A stretch of 64,000 bases of DNA from Pseudogemmobacter bohemicus (GCF_003290025.1 NZ_QNHG01000001.1:1387319-1451318), one strand, 5' to 3'; positions 46,195-54,518 are shown, numbered from the stretch's first letter. The notes: a model not told the origin generated them from the letters alone. Made by a program: numbers and translations.

Positions 46195-46222
46195 TTGCAC
46201 AGGGGTCGCGCCCATATATAGT
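46195..46222 (+). promoter_or_regulatory. Predicted sigma-70-type promoter
   Basis: TTGCAC (46195-46200), a 16-bp spacer, and TATAGT (46217-46222), embedded in ATATATAG. It is the best housekeeping-type promoter seen in the window and points toward the candidate RNA that ends at the 46527 terminator. Confidence 0.5.
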
Positions 46223-46228
46223 CGGCTC

Positions 46229-46560
46229 GTCCGGAACCGTGGGAGGATAGCGGAATGCCTGTCTTCAGGCCCTGCCCTTCCCCGCCGGACCGACCGGGCC
46301 AAATGCGGTGCGGCCAGACCAGCTGAAGGCAGGAGCCGACGGAGATGGAAGGCAGAAGCAGAGCTCAGTTCGTGGCACAGGCCGGTTCTCCGGCGGCGCC
46401 CGTGTTCCCTGCGGCTTTCCGCCCGTGCCCTGGCACTGTGCCGCAATATCCGGGCCAGAGCTGGCCGCAACCCGATGGCAGCCGGCAGAGCCGGAGCAGC
46501 CACCGATCCTTTCCCCGATATATCAGGGCGCGTGCAGGTCACGCGCCTTTTTCTTTTTCT
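46229..46560 (+). ncRNA. Candidate structured small RNA (about 330 nt) with own promoter and terminator
   Basis: Between the promoter at 46195-46222 and a rho-independent terminator at 46527-46560 (GGCGCGTG-caggt-CACGCGCC then TTTTTCTTTTTCT) lies a GC-rich stretch. Frames are open in all phases and none has a ribosome binding site, so coding is not convincing. Local self-complementary segments are plentiful (ggtgcggccag, gccggttctccggcggc, gccggcagagccgg). It could be an unannotated RNA or an untranslated leader. I checked by eye for RNase P, SRP, 6S and tmRNA core motifs and did not find them. The remainder of 45990-46740 shows no gene. Confidence 0.35.
46527..46560 (+). terminator. Rho-independent terminator
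   Basis: Perfect 8-bp stem GGCGCGTG / CACGCGCC with a 5-nt loop, followed by a 13-nt T-rich tract. No convincing + strand gene ends here, which is why an RNA gene upstream is proposed. Confidence 0.85.
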
Positions 46561-46563
46561 CCC

Positions 46564-46690
46564 GCCGGCAATGCCGGCATTCTTACCACCGCTGGCAATG
46601 CCGGCATTCGTACCACAGCCGGCAATGCCGGCATTCGTACCACAGCCGGCAATGCCGGCAATCCTGCCACCGCCGGCATTGCTGGCACTT
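46564..46690 (+). repeat. 27-bp tandem repeat array (about 4.5 units)
   Basis: Units begin at 46564, 46591, 46618, 46645 and 46672 (partial). Each has the core GCCGGCAATGCCGGC, itself self-complementary around AAT, plus a 12-bp variable part (ATTCGTACCACA-type). 27 bp equals 9 codons, so all frames stay open through it. The array lies between the terminator and the HNH gene and could form a series of hairpins. No spacers of unique sequence are present, so it is not CRISPR. Confidence 0.85.
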
Positions 46691-46740
46691 GTTCCGTCCG
46701 GACAGCGAGGCTCCGGCCGGATGTCAGAGAGTAGCAAAAG

Positions 46741-47286
46741 ATGGCGATACAAACCCTTGTCCTGAATTCGGATTTCCGCCCGCTTTCGTGCAATCCGCCC
46801 TCCTCCTGGCACTGGAAGGATGCGGTGACGGCCATCATCCTGAACCGGGTTAGCCTTGTGGCCGAATATGACCAGGTGGTGCGCTCTCCCAGCGTGACGA
46901 TGCGGGTGCCGAGCGTGGTGGCGCTGAAGCAATATCAGCGGCTGGATGGCTGGCCGGCCTTTACCCGCTTCAACATCTATTGCCGCGATAAATGGCTCTG
47001 CCAGTATTGCGGCCGGCGGTTTTCCTCGGACGCGCTGACCTTCGACCATGTTCAACCGAGGTCTCGCGGCGGCAAGTCATCCTGGGAGAATATCGTCGCC
47101 GCCTGCGCCCCCTGCAACCATCGCAAGGCGAACCGCACCCCCTCCGAGGCCGGGATGAAGCTCCTGCGCCCGCCTTACACTCCCACCCGCCGCGAACTGG
47201 TCATGGCCGCCCCCCGCTACCCGCAATCGGACGTGCATCACAGCTGGCTCGACTTCCTCTATTGGGACAGCGAGCTGGAAAGCTGA
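46741..47286 (+). CDS. HNH endonuclease family protein
   Basis: The 181-residue protein has an N-terminal VLNSDFRPLSCNPPSSWHWKDAVTAIILNRVSLVAEY region, then the HNH domain: FNIYCRDKWLCQYCGRRFSSDALTFDHVQPRSRGGKSSWENIVAACAPCNHRKANRTP. This gives the two CxxC zinc pairs (CQYC, CAPC) and the H/N/H active site (DHVQP, WENIV, CNHRK). This compact form is a conserved chromosomal protein of alphaproteobacteria; its biological role is not settled. The second IS1380 copy inserted 34 bp downstream of its stop without touching it. Confidence 0.9.
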   Translation: MAIQTLVLNSDFRPLSCNPPSSWHWKDAVTAIILNRVSLVAEYDQVVRSPSVTMRVPSVVALKQYQRLDGWPAFTRFNIYCRDKWLCQYCGRRFSSDALTFDHVQPRSRGGKSSWENIVAACAPCNHRKANRTPSEAGMKLLRPPYTPTRRELVMAAPRYPQSDVHHSWLDFLYWDSELES

Positions 47287-47319
47287 CCGGCGCTCCCGTG
47301 GATGTTTTGTAAAACACAC

Positions 47320-49000
47320 CATAACCTGCATTCCCCAAGTGGCGTGTCGTTTGAGGTGAAGATCGCCTGTATCCGAGCGCTAGACAAGGATTTTCTGCCG
47401 CAAGCGGCACCTGCGGTCGCGCAGACTGCTGGATCTGGACGGATCAGACCGCGAAGCCGCTGTTTCCTTGCCCAGGGGCGGCGTTTTTCAGCGCAGCGGA
47501 CAGATCTGTCCAGCCGCTTTCGTTCAGTTTGAGCGTGGATCGCGATCATGCGCATAGCGGTGGCGCTCGCAATCGGCGGATAGCGGCGAGGATGGCGCGT
47601 ACCATCGTGCCGGTGACAGCGACCTCGGCCAGCTGGAAGGTGATGGTGCGGGCGTGACGGACCACACGTGCCCCGATCTTGATCAGCTTCAGTTGCAGGC
47701 TGGTCAACGACCAGTCGGCCATGGCCTCGGGCAGCTCGATGCAGCGCAAGAAGGTGGCCAGGTTGTACGCCAGGGCGTGCAGTTGCAGCCGCACCTCATT
47801 GTCGCGGAACTTCCGGCACGACAGCCGCGTCCAGCGAAAGGCGTATTTGCCCTCTTTGATGTGCTGCTCGGCGGTGCCGCGCTGGTTGTAGAACCGCACC
47901 ACCCAGTCCGGCTCCATCGGCAGGTTGGTGACGATGAAGCCGACACGCGGGAACAGTTCGCCCGGATGCCATTCGATCTTGGCGATCACCCGGCGTTCCT
48001 TGTCCCAGGACGCCGCCTGATACTCGAATTCCTCGAAGAACCGCTTGACCTTGGTCAGTGACGGCCGCCCGACAGGGCGCGTTAGCCGATGCGCGATCTT
48101 GTCCTTGAGGACCGCGTTTGCGGGCAGCCGGATGGCGTAGAAGAACCGCGCTTCTTCCAATCGCTCATAGATCGCCGGGATCGCGTAGGCAGCATCGGCC
48201 CGGAAGAACCTGCCACCAAGGTCGCGCTCCGCGTAGCGCGCAATGACGGGGTCGAGAACATCACGCCAGCCATCGGCGCTGTGGACGTTGCCATGGCGCA
48301 GGGCGCAGCGTTCCAGCATCCCGAACTGGTTGAACAGAAAGTTGGGGTGATAGCAGCTACAGTCGAAATGGCCATTCCAGGCAGACCCTTCCTGGTCGCC
48401 ATGGGTCGGGCTGACCGAGCTGTCCATGTCCAGAACGATGTACTTCAGCCCGTTACGGTCATGGAACCGGTCGATCCATTGCCCGTTCAGGTCGGCCAGC
48501 GCGGCACGGTTCCCGGCCAGAGCCAGCGTCTCGGTCTCGAACCGTCCCATCTGCGATGCCGAGGCCGCTTGTGCATCGACCGCTCTGCCGCCGACAACTT
48601 GGCGCATGACCGGATCGCAGGCGAGACGGTTGGCGTCGTTGACATCCTCGTATCCGGCCAGCCGCCCAAAGACTGATTGCCGGAACAGGCCGTCGAGCCG
48701 ATGGACCGTGTTCTTGCCAGAGCGAGTATCGCGCAGCGCCGCTGACGCCAAATCGGACAACCCGAGCGCGTCATCAAGCTCGCGCATCACCAGAAGGCCG
48801 CCGTCGGAACTGAGCTGCGTGCCGCGAAATTCCAGCCGCACGCGAGGGTCGAAATCCACCCGATCTGCCCGTTGCAAGCCCGCACCCTCTGGGTGATCCA
48901 TGAAACGCGCCCCTCGCAGCCTTCAACACCATGTTTTATATAGGAAATATAATGGTCAGGACAGCGAAATCAGCGCCTTACTTGGGAAATGTGGGCATAA
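47320..49000 (-). mobile_element. IS1380-family insertion sequence, copy 2, with 5-bp target duplication
   Basis: The element itself is 47325-48995 (1671 bp), flanked by CATAA at 47320-47324 and 48996-49000. Ends are the same imperfect 16-bp inverted repeats as copy 1. This copy shows the normal transposition footprint and thereby defines the element's true ends. Both copies face the same way, about 44.6 kb apart. Confidence 0.95.
47546..48901 (-). CDS. IS1380-family transposase (copy 2)
   Basis: 451 residues, translation identical to that of the copy at 2968-4323: same first Asp (IVLDMDSSV), second Asp (FRADAAYA) and late Glu (AEQHIKEGK). Because this copy has intact ends and a target duplication, it probably represents a functional, autonomous insertion sequence. 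Sequence identity between the two copies suggests that one gave rise to the other recently, or that gene conversion keeps them alike. The transposase reads toward the HNH gene. Confidence 0.93.
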   Translation of the reverse strand: MDHPEGAGLQRADRVDFDPRVRLEFRGTQLSSDGGLLVMRELDDALGLSDLASAALRDTRSGKNTVHRLDGLFRQSVFGRLAGYEDVNDANRLACDPVMRQVVGGRAVDAQAASASQMGRFETETLALAGNRAALADLNGQWIDRFHDRNGLKYIVLDMDSSVSPTHGDQEGSAWNGHFDCSCYHPNFLFNQFGMLERCALRHGNVHSADGWRDVLDPVIARYAERDLGGRFFRADAAYAIPAIYERLEEARFFYAIRLPANAVLKDKIAHRLTRPVGRPSLTKVKRFFEEFEYQAASWDKERRVIAKIEWHPGELFPRVGFIVTNLPMEPDWVVRFYNQRGTAEQHIKEGKYAFRWTRLSCRKFRDNEVRLQLHALAYNLATFLRCIELPEAMADWSLTSLQLKLIKIGARVVRHARTITFQLAEVAVTGTMVRAILAAIRRLRAPPLCA

Positions 49001-49156
49001 ATCTCACCAAAGCGGGGTTTGTGGTGCATGAAATGACGCATCGGATTCACATTTTGCCGGTTTTCGGCAAAAGATATACCTATTTAAGGTTCGCAGCGAA
49101 ATGTAAGGGAAGGAAGTGAAGCGTAACCGCTTGGCTCCCACTGCCTGACTCAGCCG

Positions 49157-49502
49157 ATGCTACAACCTGTAGGGGACATGCGTAGGCGGGTTGTTAGCGC
49201 CTTCAAGAATGTCGGTTCCCTCGGCTTCGTCGCCCGGACCCTCGACGAAGATTGCGATCTGCACGAAGCAGTCCTAATCAAAGATGACCTCATCTACGGC
49301 ACGATCGTCACCGTCCATGCTGGTCAACACGAGGCATCACCGCGCTTATCGATGACGGCATCATCGAGCGGAAGGACATGCTGCTCACTGCTGCTGGTGC
49401 CGCAGACGCGACATGGAGTAAGTTCTTCCAACAGTTCGATTCACACCGTCCGGTTATTGAATGCTTCAAGGCCAAGGCGTCCGCATTGCCAAGCGGACGG
49501 TG
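49157..49502 (+). pseudogene. Unidentified coding remnant with a frameshift
   Basis: A first frame reads FKNVGSLGFVARTLDEDCDL then LIYGTIVTVHAG. In a second frame shifted near 49330 the sequence continues ITALIDDGIIERKDMLL, then FFQQFDSHRPVIECFKAKA, to a TGA at 49500-49502. Codon use suggests one decayed gene, but I do not recognise the protein. It lies directly after the IS1380 copy. The rest of 49001-49686 shows nothing else. Confidence 0.4.
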
Positions 49503-49686
49503 AAGGTGGCACTTATTTATATGGTTATACCCAAGTCGGGGGCAGATTTCCCCGTCAACGAGCTCTGCGATGATGCCGCCGAAATGCTTATCGACAACTC
49601 TGATCATACTCTCTATTTTTCGGATTGATCCGCTGAAAAATATTAAAATTAACAGGATTGGATAAAAATCCACCGATGGATATGAA

Positions 49687-50520
49687 TCATAGGTATCGAC
49701 GGTAATCGTTGCTCACCGATTCACCCTCATTCAGGTGCTTCAGCACCGCACCAACCGAACGTGCCGCCCTAATGGGAATTGGTAGGTGCTGGTTCATCTG
49801 GGTTGAGTTCCAGTTTATTTTTTAACGAAAAATTTCCTCCGCCAACTGCTCTATCGTGCTGTCTCCGCCTGGGTGGAGGCAAATTAGAAGTGGGTTCGGG
49901 TCGTATGCTCCTGGGCAGGTTCCATAATATAGTATGCTGCCAGTCATATAAAGAATTCCATTTTTTCCAATCTCAACGTAGGTTCCTCTCATAACCGGGT
50001 AATCGCCATAGCGGAGAACGCGAACGTCATAGGGTTCTTGCACCCACACAAGATCTCGGAATTCAATGCCTTCGGCGTCTAAAGCCTCAAAAATGCCATC
50101 TGCCTCCTCCTCGCGAAAACGCGATGTCTTCATCACCACAACGCGGGCTGGCGTTGCTCTATGATGTGCTCTGTAAGCCGAAAGAACGCTCTCGACCAAA
50201 CTACGAGCATCTTCTTGGGTCATATAGGAGTGGCGGCCTCGGCTCTCGGTGTGGGCACGCTTTCCCTTTAGGATGAAGCCTCGACCACGCTCATCGAACA
50301 TTTGTGCAGCACTTGTGAAGAGCTGCTGCCCGCCGACCTCCCTGTAAAAGCTTACACCCACGTAGCAAGCCGTGTATTCCGCTTCGCGAGGTAATCGTCG
50401 CCAAGGAATGCGGCCGCTGCCCTTGTAGTAAAGCGTGGTCTTTAGGTTCCAGGTCCGGTCTGCGAGTGACTGAATGTCACGAGAGCAGCTCTCTTTCACT
50501 TTTCTTGAGACCTTGCCCAG
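49687..50520 (-). pseudogene. Prokaryotic Argonaute (long-B type), PIWI-domain remnant
   Basis: The minus-strand frame reads [74 protein letters not shown] and [20 protein letters not shown], the sequential blocks of a long pAgo PIWI domain. At 49824 an in-frame TAA interrupts it, yet the conserved C-terminus follows in phase ([24 protein letters not shown]), ending at 49687. The catalytic tetrad positions are not acidic (GVSFY in place of GxD), as in the inactive long-B pAgos such as that of Rhodobacter sphaeroides. N, PAZ and MID domains are absent: the 5' part is replaced near 50510 by unrelated sequence. Confidence 0.75.
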
Positions 50521-50819
50521 AAGCGAACGAACGTGCGCCGCACGACGGGAAGGCCGAGCTGTTCGCCGCACAGTTGAAACATGTCACCGGGCAGCGCTGC
50601 CATGGTGTTGGTTGCGATATCACGCGCATTGGTGCCGGTGAGTTCGGCCAGGACCAGGCCAGCGCTCGACGGGCGATATCTCCCCGGCTCGAAGGCATCT
50701 GACAGCCGAAAGTTATGATCGGCCATCAGTTTGAGCAGGTCGAACGCCTTGACCTGGTCGGGGACATGCAATTCGGCAAGAACAGCATTATGACGGCGGC
50801 AGACGACTACGGGGCGCAA
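50496..50819 (-). other. Unrecognised 107-residue frame abutting the Argonaute remnant
   Basis: Open frame with plausible composition ([56 protein letters not shown]), ending just inside the Argonaute remnant in another phase. I do not recognise the family and there is no ribosome binding site, so it may be the 3' part of another broken gene brought here by recombination. Confidence 0.35.
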
Positions 50820-50901
50820 CAGCCAAGACCAGCGAAGGCGCGCCGCGAACGGTCTGACGAAACATCAGGGGGTCAAAATTGCTCGCCGATACACAGCGAA
50901 A

Positions 50902-50949
50902 AGGCAACGGATCGACGGCATCGCAGGGCGGCTGCTGGAAATGGGTTAG
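50902..50949 (+). pseudogene. C-terminal scrap of an ADP-ribosylglycohydrolase gene
   Basis: Fifteen codons plus TAG read RQRIDGIAGRLLEMG, identical in protein to the end of the intact gene at 6906-7820. The DNA differs at several third positions, so it comes from a related gene and not from a recent copy. Nothing of the gene remains upstream. Confidence 0.75.
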
Positions 50950-51011
50950 AGTGGGACGAGTAGTTCAAAGCAGCTCTTGGCCAAGCACGGCATCTGGATT
51001 ACCCAAGCCTC

Positions 51012-52055
51012 ATGGCTGTTACACTCATCTCACTTCGTGATCTGGCAGAGGCGCGCTTCGATGACATCATCGATGTGCGGTCGCCGTCAGAGTTTGCCGC
51101 CGATCATCTGCCGGGTGCGGTCAATTTGCCTGTCCTGGATGATGAGGAACGTGCCCGTGTCGGCACCATCTATAAGCAGATATCGCCCTTTGATGCGCGC
51201 AAACTGGGGGCTGCGCTGATTTCGCGCAATGTCGCGGGGCATCTTGAGGGGCCACTTGCCGACAAACCGGGCGGCTGGCGGCCCCTGATATATTGCTGGA
51301 GGGGCGGACAGCGTTCGGGTTCCATGGCCACGATCCTGTCTCAGATCGGCTGGCGGGCCGAGATTGTTCACGGCGGCTATAAATCATGGCGCGGACTGGT
51401 TGTCAGAACGCTGGAAGCGGATCCTCCGGCGCGTGTTATCCTGCTCGATGGCAATACCGGCTCCGCCAAGACAGAGCTTCTTCACCTTCTTGCGGTGCGT
51501 GGCATTCAGATCATCGATCTTGAGGGGCTTGCGAACCACAGGGGATCGCTCTTCGGCAACCGGGGGCCGCAACCATCGCAGAGGATGTTCGAGGGCAGGC
51601 TCGCGCAGGTTCTGGCGGATCTGGACCCCACGCGCCCGGTGGTGATCGAGGCGGAAAGCTCGGCCATCGGCCAGTGCCAGATTCCGGCACGGCTCTGGAA
51701 AGCGATGTGCGGCGCGGCGAGGATCGAGGTGCAGGCTCCGGCAGATGAGCGCGCCCGCTATCTTGCCCGCACCTATGCCGAGCTGACGGCCGCCCCCGAC
51801 AGGCTGGCAATGACAATAGATCAGCTGCGTCCATTTCATTCGGCGGAACATATTGCCGAATGGCATATCATGGCTGCGCGCTCGGATTATGTTTCTCTCG
51901 CTGAATCTCTGATCTTAGCCCATTACGATCCTCGCTATGCGAAGCACCGGGCTCGAAGCGGTATTTCCCGTCAGGTCGTCTTTACTGAAAACCTCGATGC
52001 GGCCAGGCTGATTTCAGCAGCAGACCGGCTGACTGCGGAAGTGCTGCGCGCGTAG
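51012..52055 (+). CDS. mnmH: tRNA 2-selenouridine/geranyl-2-thiouridine synthase
   Basis: The 347-residue enzyme modifies 2-thiouridine at the tRNA wobble base. The N-terminal rhodanese domain has DDIIDVRSPSEFAADHLPGAVNLPVLDDEERARVGTIYKQ, with the active Cys in LIYCWRGGQRSGSMATIL. The C-terminal P-loop domain has ILLDGNTGSAKTELLHLL and IDLEGLANHRGSLFGNRG. Length and motifs are those of intact SelU/MnmH. No selD is nearby. It is the only apparently intact gene in the decayed 49-53 kb region. The start lacks a strong ribosome binding site; no better in-frame start is seen. Confidence 0.92.
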   Translation: MAVTLISLRDLAEARFDDIIDVRSPSEFAADHLPGAVNLPVLDDEERARVGTIYKQISPFDARKLGAALISRNVAGHLEGPLADKPGGWRPLIYCWRGGQRSGSMATILSQIGWRAEIVHGGYKSWRGLVVRTLEADPPARVILLDGNTGSAKTELLHLLAVRGIQIIDLEGLANHRGSLFGNRGPQPSQRMFEGRLAQVLADLDPTRPVVIEAESSAIGQCQIPARLWKAMCGAARIEVQAPADERARYLARTYAELTAAPDRLAMTIDQLRPFHSAEHIAEWHIMAARSDYVSLAESLILAHYDPRYAKHRARSGISRQVVFTENLDAARLISAADRLTAEVLRA

Positions 52056-52105
52056 ACGGTACAGGCGCATCGTAACCATACTCAACCGGCCTCGAAGGAA
52101 TGCAG

Positions 52106-52669
52106 ATGATACCTCAAACGGTTCTTATTGGGCTTGTCGTCGCACTTGTTGGATATTTCTTGCAGCAAAGAGCGTGGAAGCATACAAAAAAGGAATAAAT
52201 AAGACAAAAAGAGTACGAAGCATGCATGGCGATTATATCATCACTTTCCGAAGCCGCAGACAAAAGAATATCCACCATTGAAGTATTTTTATCACAAGTA
52301 AATCGAAAAACGAACAATGATGAATCGCGAAAAATTTATAGCGATTCGGTACAGCAATGAATGTACTCATTCTCATCATTTAAGTCGAAAATATTTCACC
52401 ATTTTGGTCAAAATAAAATGCTCGAATTCGAGAACACCATCCATAGAATAATTCAGGAAGTTAGCGATATCATATTGAGAACTGACAGACTGGGGAAGGA
52501 AAACCTCAGCTCCAAAGATCTGCCGGAACACAAACAAGCTTCCAGAAAACTCAGCGTTACGAGGCGCTCCGCCTATAATTTCTTAACTACCCTCGACACA
52601 ATGACAGCCGAAGAAAAGCAGGAAGATTTGCACTTTATGATAATATTTATGCAGGTCGGATTGACTTAA
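52106..52669 (+). pseudogene. Membrane-anchored helical protein gene with two in-frame stops
   Basis: A single phase runs from ATG 52106 to TAA 52669. It is interrupted only by TAA 52196-52198 (after WKHTKKE) and TGA 52358-52360 (before MYSFSSFKS). Joined, it gives ~187 residues: a membrane helix (IPQTVLIGLVVALVGYFLQQ), then a low-GC helical region (EYEACMAIISSLSEAADKRI, FENTIHRIIQEVSDII, FMIIFMQVGLT). I do not recognise it. It converges with the broken transglycosylase gene at 52680, 10 bp away. The two stops indicate decay; recoding is a less likely alternative. Confidence 0.6.
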
Positions 52670-52679
52670 TATCAAAAAC

Positions 52680-53416
52680 CTATCTCATCCAACGGCTCTT
52701 GGGTATTCGATCATAACCCTCAATAGCAATCCCCATCCGATAGCTTACCCTTGACGCCCATCCTGGAGCGATAACTCTTGCAATTTCAATTATTTCCATA
52801 GGATCACTTGCCGGATACCCCCTAGATGACTCATAGGCCTTCCACACAGCCTTTGGAAATGGAAGTGGGAATAGTGATGCTACAAACGCAGCTTGAACCT
52901 TGTTAAGGCGTGATGCATTCAAATTAAATATCTTAAGAGCCGAAATTTCGCAACCCTCAATACGATACCCCAAGTATGCATTATGAATATAGTAATTAAA
53001 AGTACTTTTCTTCGAAACATGCATTCCCAATAAAATCGCAAGAATAATTTCACGAAGTTTTCGCGAAACTGTACGCTCATATCTTCCAAGTGATATCCTT
53101 ACCACCTGCTGATCAATCGTGCTAATTCCGCTTATCTTCCCGCGAAAAATCAGGCGGCGAATTGCCCTTATTCTTGATCGAAACTCGAATCCTTTATGCT
53201 AAAAAATCGCCTGCCCTCCAAACATAACGTTGCAACTTCAAAGTTTGTCAAATCGACATCGAAGGCCGATATGGAGTGACCACAAGACCAAGAATTATCG
53301 ATACTGTCAGAAATATCTATTTTTATGTTATCTATATTCACATTGAGGGAAATAAGGAAATTTTTAATTCCCAATTTTACGATTGGACCGCGAATACTGC
53401 TTTCACGCAATCTCAA
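52680..53416 (-). pseudogene. GT51 peptidoglycan transglycosylase-like gene, frameshifted
   Basis: Two minus-strand frames make one protein. 53416-53168 ends in FEVATLCLEGRRFFS. After a shift near 53200, the other frame (from about 53195 to 52680) continues HKGFEFRSRIRAIRRLIFRGKI, then STIDQQVVRISLGRYERTVSRKLREIILAILLG and YIHNAYLGYRIEGCEISALKIF. These are the GT51 motifs: E-G/D-R-R-F with the catalytic Glu, GxSTIxQQ-x-V-R, RKxREIxLA, and the Y-x-N-x-Y-x-G motif. No transpeptidase domain follows. GC is far below the core. It is an accessory transglycosylase, now inactivated. Confidence 0.65.
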
Positions 53417-53810
53417 TCACGCACCTCATATGAGTATTGACCTAGTCTCGACTACTGAATTTACGAATTCCTCACAAAAATAACTCCTTCACTTCAATAT
53501 GCAAGGTCGATAGCAGGAAGTCATGGTGACGACGCCCACGACGAACTAAAGAAGGCGCAATCTAACGCCGTTGCTTTCTGAAGGGCCCCATCCACGGGGC
53601 AGCTCACTCTTTGCTACGACCGTACAGTCGCCACCGGCAATGTCGTTGCAAACACACTATGGTGCATCTGCCGCCACGAGAAGCCCCTAGAGCAAAATCT
53701 GACCAGGCCATCGATTCCGCCCCTAAAAAATTTCAATTTTTTTGACGAATCGTTCAGATTCCGACACGCGCCAGCGCGCCGGAGTCCATCATACATTACC
53801 ATACAAAAAG
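53417..53810. other. Low-information intergenic region
   Basis: No gene is visible. The AT-rich part near the GT51 start (53417-53500) could hold its promoter. The 53614-53802 minus frame has no start signal or motif and is not accepted. Confidence 0.4.
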
Positions 53811-53845
53811 ACCCGCCTTACCATACATGGAGGCGGGCCTTCTTT
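53811..53845 (-). terminator. Rho-independent terminator downstream of tRNA-Val
   Basis: On the minus strand GGCCCGCCT-loop-AGGCGGGTC-TTTTTG: a strong stem and T-tract 42 bp after the tRNA-Val 3' end, which also marks the boundary between the decayed accessory region and the core genome. Confidence 0.8.
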
Positions 53846-53886
53846 TCTAAGCGCTTTGTTTTACTAGAAAAAACCAAGCGAAAAAA

Positions 53887-53961
53887 TGGTGGGCGATAAC
53901 GGATTTGAACCGCTGACATCTTCGATGTGAACGAAGCGCTCTACCGCTGAGCTAATCGCCC
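53887..53961 (-). tRNA. tRNA-Val (CAC)
   Basis: On the minus strand this is a 75-nt cloverleaf: acceptor GGGCGAT with ATCGCCC, discriminator A, encoded CCA (53887-53889), D-loop AGCTCAGCGGTAGAG, anticodon loop TTCACAT with anticodon CAC, T-loop GGTTCAAATC. Different isoacceptor from the tRNA-Val(TAC) at 4848. It borders the accessory region 49001-53810, so it may have served as its integration site, but I found no second copy of its 3' end. Confidence 0.95.
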
Positions 53962-53973
53962 GATGGGGGGCTT

Positions 53974-54372
53974 TTAGCTATCCTCTCCGGCATCTGCAAG
54001 GGCCTCTTTGCCCCCTGCCTCTTTCTTTTGGCCAGCGTTTTTCACTTTTACGGTCAGCACCGCCCCGCCGGTTTTATCCGCCGATTTCACCACCTTGAGC
54101 CTGCCAAGCCCGGGCAGGTTCAGCTCTTCCCCGGCGGCCAGTGCGGCGCCCAGAACGGCCAGTACCGCCTCGGACACTTCGCGCTGCGTCTTTTTCGGAG
54201 CGTCGCTCTGTTCCGCGACCCGCACCAGCAGCTCTTTCAGCTTGATCCCCGAGGATTTCACTCTGGCCTCCGGCGCGGTCGTGGTGTCCGCGGCCCCCTC
54301 TCCCTCCGGCGCGGCCGGCGCCTTCATCGCAGGGCTCGCCTTCGGTTTCGCCGGAGTTTTACGCGCTGGCAT
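53974..54372 (-). CDS. HU/IHF-family DNA-binding protein
   Basis: The 132-residue protein, from ATG 54372, has a Lys/Ala/Pro-rich N-terminal tail (PARKTPAKPKASPAMKAPAAP) followed by an HU-like fold: IKLKELLVRVAEQSDAPKKTQREVSEAVLAVLGAALAAGEELNLPGLGRLKVVKS, then a Lys/Ala-rich tail. The GLGRLKV segment is the HU beta-arm entry (usually G-F-G-x-F). It should coat or bend the nucleoid. It lies downstream of lon in the same direction, matching the lon-hup order known from many proteobacteria. Confidence 0.82.
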   Translation of the reverse strand: MPARKTPAKPKASPAMKAPAAPEGEGAADTTTAPEARVKSSGIKLKELLVRVAEQSDAPKKTQREVSEAVLAVLGAALAAGEELNLPGLGRLKVVKSADKTGGAVLTVKVKNAGQKKEAGGKEALADAGEDS

Positions 54373-54462
54373 GGCCAATTTCCCGCATATGTTACAACTG
54401 AGCCGAGCTTAGCCGCCCGCCTTGCCGCTTGCCATTGAAATTGCCATGGCGCGCCAACAAAA

Positions 54463-54490
54463 CGGCGCGGCAGGGGGGCCTGCCGCGCCG
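54463..54490 (-). terminator. Hairpin terminator after lon
   Basis: GGCGCGGCAGG-gggg-CCTGCCGCGCC forms an 11-bp stem followed, on the minus strand, by GTTTTGTTGG. It lies 29 bp after the lon stop and before the HU-like gene. The T-tract is imperfect. Confidence 0.6.
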
Positions 54491-54518
54491 CATCTGCTTC
54501 AGCCGTTCAGGGCTGTGA

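Noticed and set aside
46229-46560. RNase P, SRP, 6S or tmRNA identity for the candidate RNA
   Set aside because: Their conserved cores could not be found by eye, so it is left as an unnamed candidate.
46564-46690. Tandem repeats considered as a CRISPR array
   Set aside because: Units are contiguous with no unique spacers, and no cas genes are in the window.
46144-47055. Long minus-strand frame (303 codons) spanning the 27-bp repeats and the HNH gene
   Set aside because: The HNH gene on the plus strand is unmistakable, and the repeat length (multiple of 3) keeps all frames open.
53614-53802. 62-codon minus-strand frame before tRNA-Val
   Set aside because: No start signal, no motif, and it lies in a region with no conserved codon pattern.
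53887-53961. tRNA-Val(CAC) considered as the integration site of the 49-53 kb region
   Set aside because: No second copy of its 3' end was found on either side, so there is no direct evidence.
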